Shown piece by piece: positions 34,222 through 42,669 of a DNA stretch of 64,000 nt. Origin of the DNA: Aliishimia sp045106335 (lineage in GTDB: Bacteria; Pseudomonadota; Alphaproteobacteria; Rhodobacterales; Rhodobacteraceae); NCBI GenBank assembly GCA_045106335.1, contig JBGCEM010000024.1, positions 77,626-141,625 on the forward strand, written 5' to 3'. The position numbers and the translations under genes were made by a program. Every line of letters begins with the position of its first letter. Within the stretch, counting starts at the first letter, position 1. Below the pieces are notes generated by a model. It was not told the DNA's origin. It saw only the letters and a program-made list of their open reading frames with translations, and searched no databases.

Positions 34222-34497
34222 ATGGAAATCCAACCGGTCTCAGTCCCTATGCAGCCACCGATAGCGAGACCTGCGCCAATCGAGGTTGCAGCGCCAGCGG
34301 ACACGGCCGCACAATCAGATCAAGTTACACCGAAACAGGCCTCGGCTGATCCGATACCTGCAGAAACCCCACCGGCGATCACGCCTGAAGAACTGGCCAT
34401 CCGCGCTGCATTTCAAGCGCAGCTAGAGACGCAAAAACTGATGTCGATGATCAATGACCCTGAAGATCTAGTGTTGCCCGATGCGCCTGATTTATAG
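34222..34497 (+). CDS. Low-complexity hypothetical protein, partner of the preceding gene
   Basis: A 91-aa protein. The Pro/Ala-rich N-terminal two thirds are followed by a short helix (ITPEELAIRAAFQAQLETQKLMSMIND) and an acidic end. GGAG lies upstream of the ATG. Like its neighbour it begins with an MxxxPVSVPMQ-type segment and lacks export signals. Its stop is 3 bp from the stop of the convergent preA gene, so their transcripts must overlap. Function unknown. Confidence 0.58.
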   Translation: MEIQPVSVPMQPPIARPAPIEVAAPADTAAQSDQVTPKQASADPIPAETPPAITPEELAIRAAFQAQLETQKLMSMINDPEDLVLPDAPDL

Positions 34498-34500
34498 GGG

Positions 34501-35805
34501 TTATTCTGCCGCGGTGCTCGACGGGTTGTTCGGATGAGTGGTCCAGTTGGCATAGTCTGCTTCTACCGGTTTGCCGGTACGTGGATCGACACTGCCGACT
34601 GGCATTTCTTCCATGGTGATGCATCCCTCAACAGGACAAACGTTGACGCAAAGGTTGCAAGCAACACATTCTGCGTCAACTACCTCAAACACACGTTCGG
34701 GCGACATTGAAATTGCTTGATGCGAGGTGTCTTCGCAGGCGGCATAGCAGCGTCCACATTTAATGCAGGCCTCTTGGTCAATCTTTGCCTTGGCAACGTA
34801 GTTCAGATCCAAATACTGCCAATCGGTGACGTTGGGCACTGCGCGTCCGACGACATCAGCGACCGAGCTATGGCCCTTTTCATCCATCCATTGGCTCAAG
34901 CCTGTGATCATTTCTTCAACGATCTTAAAGCCATAGGTCATAGCTGCCGTGCAGACCTGCACATTGCCAGCCCCAAGAGCCAAAAACTCTGCTGCATCTC
35001 GCCATGTGGTGACGCCTCCGATACCGCTAATTGGCAATCCTTGGGTGTCTGGGTTGCGCGCGATTTCGGACACCATACTTAGTGCGATAGGTTTGACTGC
35101 CGGACCGCAATAGCCGCCATGCGACCCCTTCCCGCCGATTGAGGGTTCCGGGGACATGCTGTCCAGGTCGACAGAGGTGATAGAGTTGATGGTGTTGATC
35201 AAGCTGACCGCATCTGCGCCGCCATTTTTCGCGGCTAAGGCTGGCTTGCGCACATCAGTGATGTTGGGTGTTAATTTCACGATGACGGGTCGGTCATAAT
35301 ATTGCTTACACCAGCGCGTCACCATCTCAATATATTCAGGGACCTGGCCGACAGCGGCACCCATGCCGCGCTCACTCATGCCGTGGGGACAGCCAAAATT
35401 CAGCTCGATTCCATCGGCATTTGTTTCTTGAACCCGGGGCAGGATCGCTTTCCAAGCGGCCTCTTCACAAGGCACCATGATCGAAGCGATAAGCGCGCGA
35501 TCCGGGTAGTCCGCTTTGACGCGCGCCATTTCTTCTAGGTTCACTTCTAAGGGGCGATCTGTGATCAATTCGATATTGTTCAGCCCCAAAAGGCGCCGAT
35601 CCGCACCATAGACAGCGCCGTATCTTGGGCCATTCACATTGACGACGGGCGGGCCTTCTGAGCCTAGCGTTTTCCAAACGACTCCGCCCCAACCCGCTTC
35701 AAAGGCGCGGCGGACATTATATTCTTTGTCGGTTGGCGGGGCCGAGGCCAGCCAAAACGGGTTTGGCGTTATGATGCCGCAGAAATCTGAACTTAGATCG
35801 GCCAT
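34501..35805 (-). CDS. preA: NAD-dependent dihydropyrimidine dehydrogenase, PreA subunit
   Basis: A 434-aa protein. The N-terminal FMN-binding dihydroorotate-dehydrogenase-like barrel (IELNFGCPHGMSERGMGAA active-site loop, Asn/Cys region) is followed by two [4Fe-4S] clusters, CIKCGRCYAACED and CVACNLCVNVCP. With PreT it reduces uracil/thymine to the dihydro form using NADH, the first step of the pathway completed by the genes at 29.7-32.8 kb. Its ATG overlaps the preT stop (TAATG), giving stoichiometric synthesis. Confidence 0.95.
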   Translation of the reverse strand: MADLSSDFCGIITPNPFWLASAPPTDKEYNVRRAFEAGWGGVVWKTLGSEGPPVVNVNGPRYGAVYGADRRLLGLNNIELITDRPLEVNLEEMARVKADYPDRALIASIMVPCEEAAWKAILPRVQETNADGIELNFGCPHGMSERGMGAAVGQVPEYIEMVTRWCKQYYDRPVIVKLTPNITDVRKPALAAKNGGADAVSLINTINSITSVDLDSMSPEPSIGGKGSHGGYCGPAVKPIALSMVSEIARNPDTQGLPISGIGGVTTWRDAAEFLALGAGNVQVCTAAMTYGFKIVEEMITGLSQWMDEKGHSSVADVVGRAVPNVTDWQYLDLNYVAKAKIDQEACIKCGRCYAACEDTSHQAISMSPERVFEVVDAECVACNLCVNVCPVEGCITMEEMPVGSVDPRTGKPVEADYANWTTHPNNPSSTAAE

Positions 35806-37133
35806 TAAGACTCTCCCATCAATGTCGCGTGAATATCTATGGCCGCGTCACGCCCTTCTGCGACGGCAGTGACGGTCAGATCATCACCGCCACTGGCACA
35901 ATCCCCACCGGCCCAAACACCTTGTGCCGACGTTCGACCCGGGCCTGTGACCTTGATTTTGCGCCCATCTAAGTCCGGCAGACCATCGCCCGTGAGGGTT
36001 TGGCCAATCGCACACAGCAACTGATCCGCATCCAGTCGCATCGTCTCGCCTGTGCCTTGCATTTTGTGATCCACATATTCGAATTCGACCTCACGCACCG
36101 ACCCGTTTCCATGCACGCGCGTGGGCACGACATGGGTTATGATCCGCACGCCTTTAGAGGCTGCCAAATTTTGCTCATACGTACTGGCGGGCATCTGCTC
36201 GCGTCCGCGGCGATAGGCGATGGTGACATGCAGCGCGCCCAATAGGCGGGCTTGCACAGCAGCATCCACAGCGGTCATTCCCCCGCCAATGACCACAACT
36301 TCACGTCCAACAGCCATTTCCGTCAGATCGGACGATTGGCGCAAAGTTTCAATGAATTCAACGGCATCATCCACACCGTCCTTGTCTTGCCCCGGCATTC
36401 CAAGACTGTTCACGCCACCCAGACCCACGCTAAGGAACACGGCATCATAGTCCGATTTCAAACGGTCCAAAGTCATATCCGGCCCGAGCGTTTTGTTGTG
36501 ATGTACGGTGATGCCTCCGATTTTCAGTAGCCATTCAATCTCGGCCTGCGCGAACCCTTCCACAGTTTTATAGGCCGCAATTCCGTATTCGTTCAGCCCG
36601 CCAGGCTTGGGTTTGGCATCCATCACATCGACATCATGACCCAGCATGGCAAGCCGGTGCGCACAGGACAATCCCGCAGGGCCAGCACCGACGATTGCGA
36701 TACGTTTTCCTGTCTGCGCTGCACGTTGATATGGGTGGATCCCAGCGCCTTGAACAATGTCTGTGGCATAACGTTGCAAACGCCCGATCAGGACGGGCTT
36801 ACCTTCGGCCGCTTCGCGCACACAAGCCTGTTCGCACAACGTTTCTGTTGGGCAGACCCGGGCGCACATCCCGCCAAGGATGTTTTGGTCGAAAATCGTT
36901 TTGGCTGCCGCTTCAGGGGTGCCGGTGGCGATTTGACGGATGAATAAGGGGATATCGATATCGGTCGGGCAGGCGGTGATACAAGGTGCGTCATGGCAGA
37001 AATAGCATCGATCTGCTGCGACAGTGGCCTCGTGCGGGTCCAAAGGCGCATGCAAATCTTCGAAGTTTCTGGCGACCTCTTCAGCACTTTGACGGCCCGG
37101 AGCGATTCCCGGAGTGTATATGTTGTTAGCCAT
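35805..37133 (-). CDS. preT: NAD-dependent dihydropyrimidine dehydrogenase, PreT subunit
   Basis: A 442-aa flavoprotein of the glutamate-synthase small-subunit type. The N-terminal Fe-S region has CYFCHDAPCITACP and GGMCARVCPTETLCEQACV, followed by the FAD motif VGAGPAGLSCAH and the NAD-binding GGGMTAVDAA. It passes electrons from NADH to PreA. AAGGCAAAG lies before the ATG. A RutR-type palindrome lies 56 bp upstream, so it shares control with the hydA operon although they are separated by 1.7 kb. Confidence 0.95.
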   Translation of the reverse strand: MANNIYTPGIAPGRQSAEEVARNFEDLHAPLDPHEATVAADRCYFCHDAPCITACPTDIDIPLFIRQIATGTPEAAAKTIFDQNILGGMCARVCPTETLCEQACVREAAEGKPVLIGRLQRYATDIVQGAGIHPYQRAAQTGKRIAIVGAGPAGLSCAHRLAMLGHDVDVMDAKPKPGGLNEYGIAAYKTVEGFAQAEIEWLLKIGGITVHHNKTLGPDMTLDRLKSDYDAVFLSVGLGGVNSLGMPGQDKDGVDDAVEFIETLRQSSDLTEMAVGREVVVIGGGMTAVDAAVQARLLGALHVTIAYRRGREQMPASTYEQNLAASKGVRIITHVVPTRVHGNGSVREVEFEYVDHKMQGTGETMRLDADQLLCAIGQTLTGDGLPDLDGRKIKVTGPGRTSAQGVWAGGDCASGGDDLTVTAVAEGRDAAIDIHATLMGES

Positions 37134-37188
37134 GACTTTGCCTTGCTTGGTGTCAAATCCTCATTGAACCGTTCCATAGGAAGATTTT

Positions 37189-37204
37189 TTTATCAACTGG
37201 TAAA
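37189..37204. promoter_or_regulatory. RutR-type operator upstream of preT
   Basis: TTTATCA-ac-TGGTAAA, the same 7-2-7 layout as the box at 32862 with one mismatch between the arms. It sits 56 bp before the preT start codon, a normal operator position. Confidence 0.7.
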
Positions 37205-37273
37205 ATTATGTCAGCGATCGTCAAAATAGGCATTGCACAGTTTTCTGGCAGACAATGTGTAACAGGTCCCAGA

Positions 37274-37915
37274 CTAGTCCCGCGATTTCTCAATGAGATC
37301 TAAAACCGAGGGACCAAATCCGTTCACAATCAACGCGACGCCCTGGGCATTCGGGTGGATCCCGTCCGCCTGAAGGTATTTCGATAAGGCGGCAGGATCT
37401 TGGCTGGGCAAACCGGCGAAAAAACTATTCAAGAACACAGTTCCATACACATCGGCCAACTCTGGATACATGCCATCAAAGGCTTGCTTGTAATCCGGGC
37501 CATAGTTCCCGGGGGCTTGCATTCCGACCAACAAGACAGCGACGTTTGCACTTTGTGCTGCTTTCAAAATCCCATCCAAGTTGGCGCGCGCAGCCTCTGG
37601 TGCAATGCCGCGCAGCAAATCATTGCCCCCCAAAGCAACAATCATAGCGTCGACCTCAGGCGTCAACGTCCAAGCGACCCGCGACAATCCACCCGCAGTT
37701 GTATCCCCTGAAACACCTGCATTGATCAATGTTGCCTCTGCGCCTTTCTGATCAAGCCATTGCTGCAATTGCGGTACAAATCCAAGGTCCTCGCGCAGGC
37801 CATAACCTTGCGTCAAACTGTCCCCAAAAGCCGCAATTGTCACTGGTTGAGCCTGTGTCATCCCGGAAAAAGGGATCAACGCGGCCAAAATCAGTGCATG
37901 AATTAACTTGCGCAT
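37274..37915 (-). CDS. tesA: Arylesterase/acyl-CoA thioesterase I (SGNH hydrolase, TesA-like)
   Basis: A protein of 213 aa from ATG 37915 with GGAGGTAAG upstream; a start at 37954 would lie in the divergent promoter. Sec signal ends at about TQAQ (residue 23). SGNH blocks are GDSLTQG (Ser33), the block III GGND and the DGIHPN (Asp/His) C-terminal motif. Periplasmic esterase/thioesterase/lysophospholipase. The divergent tesA / ybbA-ybbP arrangement matches the E. coli locus. Convergent with nothing; its transcript runs towards preT's promoter. Confidence 0.93.
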   Translation of the reverse strand: MRKLIHALILAALIPFSGMTQAQPVTIAAFGDSLTQGYGLREDLGFVPQLQQWLDQKGAEATLINAGVSGDTTAGGLSRVAWTLTPEVDAMIVALGGNDLLRGIAPEAARANLDGILKAAQSANVAVLLVGMQAPGNYGPDYKQAFDGMYPELADVYGTVFLNSFFAGLPSQDPAALSKYLQADGIHPNAQGVALIVNGFGPSVLDLIEKSRD

Positions 37916-37966
37916 AATGATCTTACCTCCATATCGCAACGTAACCCCCCACAAAGGTAGGCCCGC

Positions 37967-38656
37967 ATGTCTGATATCGTTCTGTCCTTAACAAATGCGC
38001 AGCTTTCGCTGGATGGCAATGCCGGGCGCGTGGATATTTTGCACGGGTTGTCGCTGCAGGTTGCGCTGGGCGAAACATTGGCTTTGGTCGGACCCTCAGG
38101 ATCGGGCAAGTCATCATTGTTGATGTTGATGGGCGGTTTAGAACGCGCCACGGGCGGCACAATCACTGCATTAGGTCAGGATCTTACGGCGATGTCCGAA
38201 GATGGTCTGGCCCGATTTCGGCGCGATCATATGGGGGTTGTGTTTCAATCCTTTCACCTAATCCCCACAATGACGGCCCTGGAAAATGTCGCAACGCCGC
38301 TGGAACTTGCCGGGGTCGGCGACGCATTTGAGCGCGCTGCAGCTGAACTTGAAGCTGTTGGGTTGGCGCATCGCGCGGATCACTATCCAGCGCAAATGTC
38401 GGGGGGTGAGCAACAACGGGTTGCCCTGGCCCGCGCTGCTGCGCCCCGTCCGAAAATTTTGTTGGCCGACGAACCGACTGGCAATTTGGACGGTGTCAAT
38501 GGCCAGGCAATCATGGATTTGCTGTTTGGGTTGCGCGACCGGCATGGGGCGACGTTGGTGTTGGTGACCCATGCGCCTGAACTCGCAGAGCGTTGTGATC
38601 GGGTCATCCGGCTGCGCGATGGGAATATCGAATCCACCCCCGAGGTTTCCGCATGA
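37967..38656 (+). CDS. ybbA: ABC transporter ATP-binding protein (YbbA-like)
   Basis: A 229-aa ATPase of the LolD/MacB branch: Walker A GPSGSGKSS, Q-loop GVVFQSFHLIPTMTALENV, signature MSGGEQQRVALARA, Walker B ILLADEPTGNLDG. It couples to the FtsX-type permease encoded next (ATGA overlap). It has AAGGTAGG before the ATG and shares a 51-bp divergent promoter region with tesA. E. coli YbbAP is linked to export of, or access to, lipid or hydrophobic substrates, possibly with TesA. Confidence 0.93.
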   Translation: MSDIVLSLTNAQLSLDGNAGRVDILHGLSLQVALGETLALVGPSGSGKSSLLMLMGGLERATGGTITALGQDLTAMSEDGLARFRRDHMGVVFQSFHLIPTMTALENVATPLELAGVGDAFERAAAELEAVGLAHRADHYPAQMSGGEQQRVALARAAAPRPKILLADEPTGNLDGVNGQAIMDLLFGLRDRHGATLVLVTHAPELAERCDRVIRLRDGNIESTPEVSA

Positions 38657-41169
38657 GCCTGCAATTATCTGCCCGACTGGCAGCACGGGAATTGCGCGGC
38701 GGTTTGGCTGGATTTCGCATATTCTTAGCCTGTTTGGCCCTTGGGGTCGCTGCAATTGCAGCCGTCGGAACGGTGCGCGCCGCGATCGAGGCCGGACTTG
38801 CCCGCGAAGGTGCTGCCCTTTTGGGCGGGGATGCGGAAATGGAATTTACCTACCGCTTTGCCTCGGAAACTGAGCGCGCATGGTTGAACGAAACTGCTGA
38901 AACCATATCCGAGATCGTCGATTTCCGCTCGATGGCTGTCGTGCAAACGGACACCGGGCCAGAACGGGGGCTGACGCAAGTCAAAGCGGTGGATTCTGGC
39001 TATCCTTTGGTCGGCACTGTGGTGTTGCAGCCGGATATCCCATTAAAACAAGCGATTTCTGGCCAAGGTGCCGTCATGGAACGCGTGTTGATGGACCGGT
39101 TGGGTCTGAACATCGGGGACAATTTTGCGCTGGGAACACAAAGCTTTACCGTCAATGCGGTCTTGGAAAGGGAACCCGACGGTGCTGCGGGTGGCTTTGC
39201 TTTGGGGCCACGCACGATCTTACGCAAAGACGCTTTAGATGGCTCGGGCCTTATCGCGCCAGGCACTTTGTTTAACACCAAATACCGCATGATTTTGCCC
39301 CAAGGCACAGATCTGGCGGCAACTGCCGACAGCGCCGAAGACCAATTCGCCAATGCAGGCATGCGCTGGACAGATGCACGCAATGGTGCCCCGGGTGTGT
39401 CTGAGTTCGTAAATCGTTTAGGGGCTTTTTTGATCCTTGTGGGGCTCAGCGGTCTTGCCGTTGGCGGTGTCGGGGTCTCGGCTGCCGTGCGGGCTTACAT
39501 CGCGTCCAAAACCTCGGTTATTGCGACGTTGCGCACTTTGGGGGCTGAACGCGCGACGATTTTTCAAACATATTTTATTCAAATTGGGGCTTTATCGCTC
39601 CTGGGCATCGCGATGGGCCTAATACTGGGCGCATTGGCTCCAAAATTATTGGCCCCTTTGATCGAGGCGCGCCTCCCGATCCCTGCCGCCTTCGCGATCT
39701 ATCCAGCGCCGCTTTTTGAAGCGGCAATTTATGGAATCCTAACGGCGTTTCTGTTTACGCTTTGGCCCCTTGCCCGTGCGGAAGAAGTCCGTGCTGCGAC
39801 CTTATTCCGGGATGCACTCAGCCGCGCGAAAATCCTACCTGCCAAGCGATATATCCTGGCGACAGGGGCTGCCCTTGCTTTGCTGATCGGCTTGGCGAGT
39901 TGGTTTTCCGGCACGTGGAAATTAACCATTTGGACGGCAGGCGGTATTGCAGGGGCGCTTTTCTTGTTGATGCTGGCTGCGGTGGGGATCCGCGTCTTGT
40001 CACGCCGCTTGGCCCCCCGCATGAAAGGCCGGCCTGTCTGGCGTTGGGCTTTGTCCGCCATCGCGGGTCCGCGAGAAGGTGCAGGCGCTGTCGTTCTGTC
40101 ACTCGGGCTTGGCTTGTCCGTCCTCGCCGCAGTTGGTCAAATTGATGGTAATTTGCGCCAAGCTATTTCCGGGAACTTGCCTGATGTTGCCCCGTCTTAC
40201 TTCTTTGTGGATATCCAAAAAGACCAAATGCCAGGGTATCTTGAGCGGCTCGAAAATGACGCCGCGGTAAGCCGTATTGATTCCGCACCGATGTTGCGCG
40301 GGATCATCACGCAAATTAACGGCAAACCAGCGCAAGATGTCGCCCCGGGTCACTGGGTGTTGGAAGGGGATCGCGGCGTGACTTATTCCGAAGCAGTCCC
40401 CGACAATACGCGCTTGCTGGAAGGTGAGTGGTGGCCGCAAGATTACACAGGCCCGCCGCTCATTTCCTTTGCTGGCGAAGAAGCTGCGGAAATGGGGTTG
40501 TCCTTAGGGGATACGTTGACGCTAAACATCTTGGGGCGCGAAATCTCTGGAACCATTGCCAGTTTCCGCGAAGTCGATTTTTCCAATGCGGGGATAGGTT
40601 TTATTCTGTCCATGAACCCCTCAGCGCTGCAGGGCGCACCGCATAGCTTTATTTCGACTGTTTACGCCGAGCCGGACGCCGAAGCGCAGATCTTGCGCGA
40701 CCTGGCAAATCAGTATCCCAACATCACAGCGATCCGGGTGAAAGATGCCATCGACCGGGTAGCGGATGTGTTGGCCGGCCTTGCTGCGGCAACATCCTAC
40801 GGGGCGGCAGCCACTTTGTTGACAGGGTTTCTTGTTCTTATCGGGGCTGCGGCGGCGGGAACGGGCGCGCGCATTTACGAGGCCGCTGTGCTCAAAACCT
40901 TAGGAGCCACCCGGTCGCGCATCTTAGCTAGTTTTGCGTTACGCGCCGCGATTTTGGGCGCTTGTGCAGGTATTGTTGCCTTGGCTGCAGGTATCGCAGG
41001 GGGCTGGGCGGTGGCACATTATGTGCTGGACACAGATTTCAAAATCATCTGGACCAATGCCTTTGCGATTGTCGGGGGGGGCGTCTTGGCAACCCTTTGT
41101 GCCGGTTTATTGTTCGCTTGGGCGCCTTTGGCGGAAAGTCCTGCAAAAGTGTTGCGCGCACGGGAATAG
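38653..41169 (+). CDS. ybbP: FtsX-like ABC permease (YbbP-like)
   Basis: An 838-aa membrane protein with about ten predicted helices: one N-terminal (residues 20-42), a large periplasmic domain, a first FtsX core (about 255-370), a middle helix pair, a second periplasmic domain, and a C-terminal FtsX core (about 715-830). This duplicated FtsX layout is that of YbbP, about the usual 800 aa. It works with YbbA in a mechanotransmission-type transporter. The start ATG overlaps the ybbA stop. Confidence 0.92.
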   Translation: MSLQLSARLAARELRGGLAGFRIFLACLALGVAAIAAVGTVRAAIEAGLAREGAALLGGDAEMEFTYRFASETERAWLNETAETISEIVDFRSMAVVQTDTGPERGLTQVKAVDSGYPLVGTVVLQPDIPLKQAISGQGAVMERVLMDRLGLNIGDNFALGTQSFTVNAVLEREPDGAAGGFALGPRTILRKDALDGSGLIAPGTLFNTKYRMILPQGTDLAATADSAEDQFANAGMRWTDARNGAPGVSEFVNRLGAFLILVGLSGLAVGGVGVSAAVRAYIASKTSVIATLRTLGAERATIFQTYFIQIGALSLLGIAMGLILGALAPKLLAPLIEARLPIPAAFAIYPAPLFEAAIYGILTAFLFTLWPLARAEEVRAATLFRDALSRAKILPAKRYILATGAALALLIGLASWFSGTWKLTIWTAGGIAGALFLLMLAAVGIRVLSRRLAPRMKGRPVWRWALSAIAGPREGAGAVVLSLGLGLSVLAAVGQIDGNLRQAISGNLPDVAPSYFFVDIQKDQMPGYLERLENDAAVSRIDSAPMLRGIITQINGKPAQDVAPGHWVLEGDRGVTYSEAVPDNTRLLEGEWWPQDYTGPPLISFAGEEAAEMGLSLGDTLTLNILGREISGTIASFREVDFSNAGIGFILSMNPSALQGAPHSFISTVYAEPDAEAQILRDLANQYPNITAIRVKDAIDRVADVLAGLAAATSYGAAATLLTGFLVLIGAAAAGTGARIYEAAVLKTLGATRSRILASFALRAAILGACAGIVALAAGIAGGWAVAHYVLDTDFKIIWTNAFAIVGGGVLATLCAGLLFAWAPLAESPAKVLRARE

Positions 41170-41230
41170 TCCCCGTGAACTCACCGTCGAAAGCGATTAC
41201 GTTAGGGCAACAATGCGAATCGGTGAGATT

Positions 41231-42100
41231 ATGACAACTCAGCTTCCTATGCCGGTAACGGCCCCTTTTTCCAAAGCGCAGCGCGCCATGTTGGTGAACT
41301 TGATTGCGCGTGCTGTGCGTTCCGAAATCATGCCTCGGTTCCGTAACTTGGATGACAGTCAAATTCAAACCAAAGCGGGTCCGTCCGATTTGGTCACGCA
41401 AGCCGATCTTGCAGCCGAGGCGATGATCAAGCGCGGTCTGCAAACGGCCTTTCCAAGTGCTGTCATTATCGGCGAAGAGGCGGCTGAAACAGATCCCGAG
41501 TTTCGTCAAAAGCTGAACGAGGCCGAGCTGGGTCTGATCATCGATCCTGTCGACGGAACTTGGAATTTTGCCAATGGACTGCCTGTCTTTGGCACCATTC
41601 TGGCCGCGACGCGCTTTGGGCGCCCGGTGTTTGGGCTGATTTACGATCCTATTGGACAGGACTTTATCTGGACGGATATTGAAACCGCGTCCACTTGGGT
41701 GCCACGCGGTAAACGCGCGCGTCCACTGACCAGCAGTGCGCAGACCGCGTTGAGCAAGCTCAAAGGTTATGTCGATCTGGTGTTCATGCCGGAAGACGAA
41801 AAAGCCAAGGCCAGTCACGCGGCTTTGGCCTTGGGCGAGGTGACTACTTTGCGTTGCTCCGCCCATCACTATCGGCTGTTGGCGCAAGGGTCTGTGGACT
41901 TTGTGATGGCGAATAAGCTGAACCCGTGGGACCATGCTGCGGGGGTTTTGTTGTGCCAAAAAGCAGGTGGGCATGCAGCGATGTTGGATGGCACGCCCTA
42001 CACGACAGGCATTGAAAGCGGATATCTTTTATGTGCTGGCAACAAGGATATGTGGGACGCCTTGGCGGCTCATTTTCACGAATTGCAGCCCGAGGTCTGA
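41231..42100 (+). CDS. Inositol monophosphatase family protein (histidinol-phosphatase type possible)
   Basis: A protein of 289 aa from ATG 41231 (GGTGAG upstream); ATG 41213 with AGGG is equally possible, and an earlier in-frame ATG lies within ybbP. IMPase motifs are intact: GEEAAE, IIDPVDGTWNFANGLPVFG, and NPWDHAAGVLL. It is an Mg2+-dependent phosphatase on a small phosphate ester. In Rhodobacterales relatives act as inositol or histidinol phosphatases, and no His-pathway gene is nearby to decide. Stop 5 bp before the next gene. Confidence 0.9.
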   Translation: MTTQLPMPVTAPFSKAQRAMLVNLIARAVRSEIMPRFRNLDDSQIQTKAGPSDLVTQADLAAEAMIKRGLQTAFPSAVIIGEEAAETDPEFRQKLNEAELGLIIDPVDGTWNFANGLPVFGTILAATRFGRPVFGLIYDPIGQDFIWTDIETASTWVPRGKRARPLTSSAQTALSKLKGYVDLVFMPEDEKAKASHAALALGEVTTLRCSAHHYRLLAQGSVDFVMANKLNPWDHAAGVLLCQKAGGHAAMLDGTPYTTGIESGYLLCAGNKDMWDALAAHFHELQPEV

Positions 42101-42105
42101 GCCCT

Positions 42106-42669
42106 ATGGGAAACCCGTTTTTCTTTGGATATGGATCGTTGGTGAACCGCGCAACGCATGCTTATCCAAACGCGGCCCCGGCAAAGGCGACGGGATGGCA
42201 GCGTGGCTGGGTTGATACTTTGGCGCATCCCTACGCCTATCTTACGGCCATTCGTAGCCCCGGGAAATCCATAGAGGGTTTGATTGCCGAAGTTCCCGGC
42301 GGGGATTGGGCCGCTTTGGATGAACGCGAAGACGCGTATGATCGGATTGCGGATACCGAAAATGTGACACACCAGCATGCAAGCGCGGCGGATATTGCGA
42401 TTTATGCGGTCCCTCCGACCAAGACCGAGACACAAGACCCAATGCCGATATTGCTCAGCTATCTGGACGTTGTGATCCAAGGCTACATCCAGGAATTTGG
42501 ATCCGCAGGGGCCGAGCGGTTTTTGGCGACAACAACAGGGTGGCAGCGTCCGATTTTAAATGACCGGACGGCCCCAATCTATCCCCGCGCACAGATCCTG
42601 TCGGGGGCAGAAAAGACTTTTGTTGACAGCGCCCTGCGGGTATTGGGGTCTGAGGTTATCGCGCCTTAA
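42106..42669 (+). CDS. Gamma-glutamylcyclotransferase-like protein
   Basis: A 187-aa protein starting at the ATG 5 nt after the phosphatase stop (GAGG upstream). The GGCT/AIG2 fold shows as FFFGYGSLVN at the N-terminus (substrate-binding YGSL) and the acidic LDEREDAYDR (about 65-74) that supplies the catalytic glutamate. The C-terminal part is longer than in ChaC or minimal AIG2 proteins. Probably cytoplasmic turnover of gamma-glutamyl compounds. Its last 14 bp overlap the convergent gltX end. Confidence 0.75.
   Translation: MGNPFFFGYGSLVNRATHAYPNAAPAKATGWQRGWVDTLAHPYAYLTAIRSPGKSIEGLIAEVPGGDWAALDEREDAYDRIADTENVTHQHASAADIAIYAVPPTKTETQDPMPILLSYLDVVIQGYIQEFGSAGAERFLATTTGWQRPILNDRTAPIYPRAQILSGAEKTFVDSALRVLGSEVIAP

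Noticed and set aside
40934..41230. N-terminal extension of the IMPase-family gene reading back into ybbP
   Set aside because: The extra 99 codons lie in another frame of ybbP and carry no IMPase sequence; starts at 41213 or 41231 have ribosome sites.
41045..41974. A 309-codon minus-strand frame opposite ybbP and the IMPase-family gene
   Set aside because: It crosses two real genes antisense and its translation has no recognisable fold; a shadow frame.
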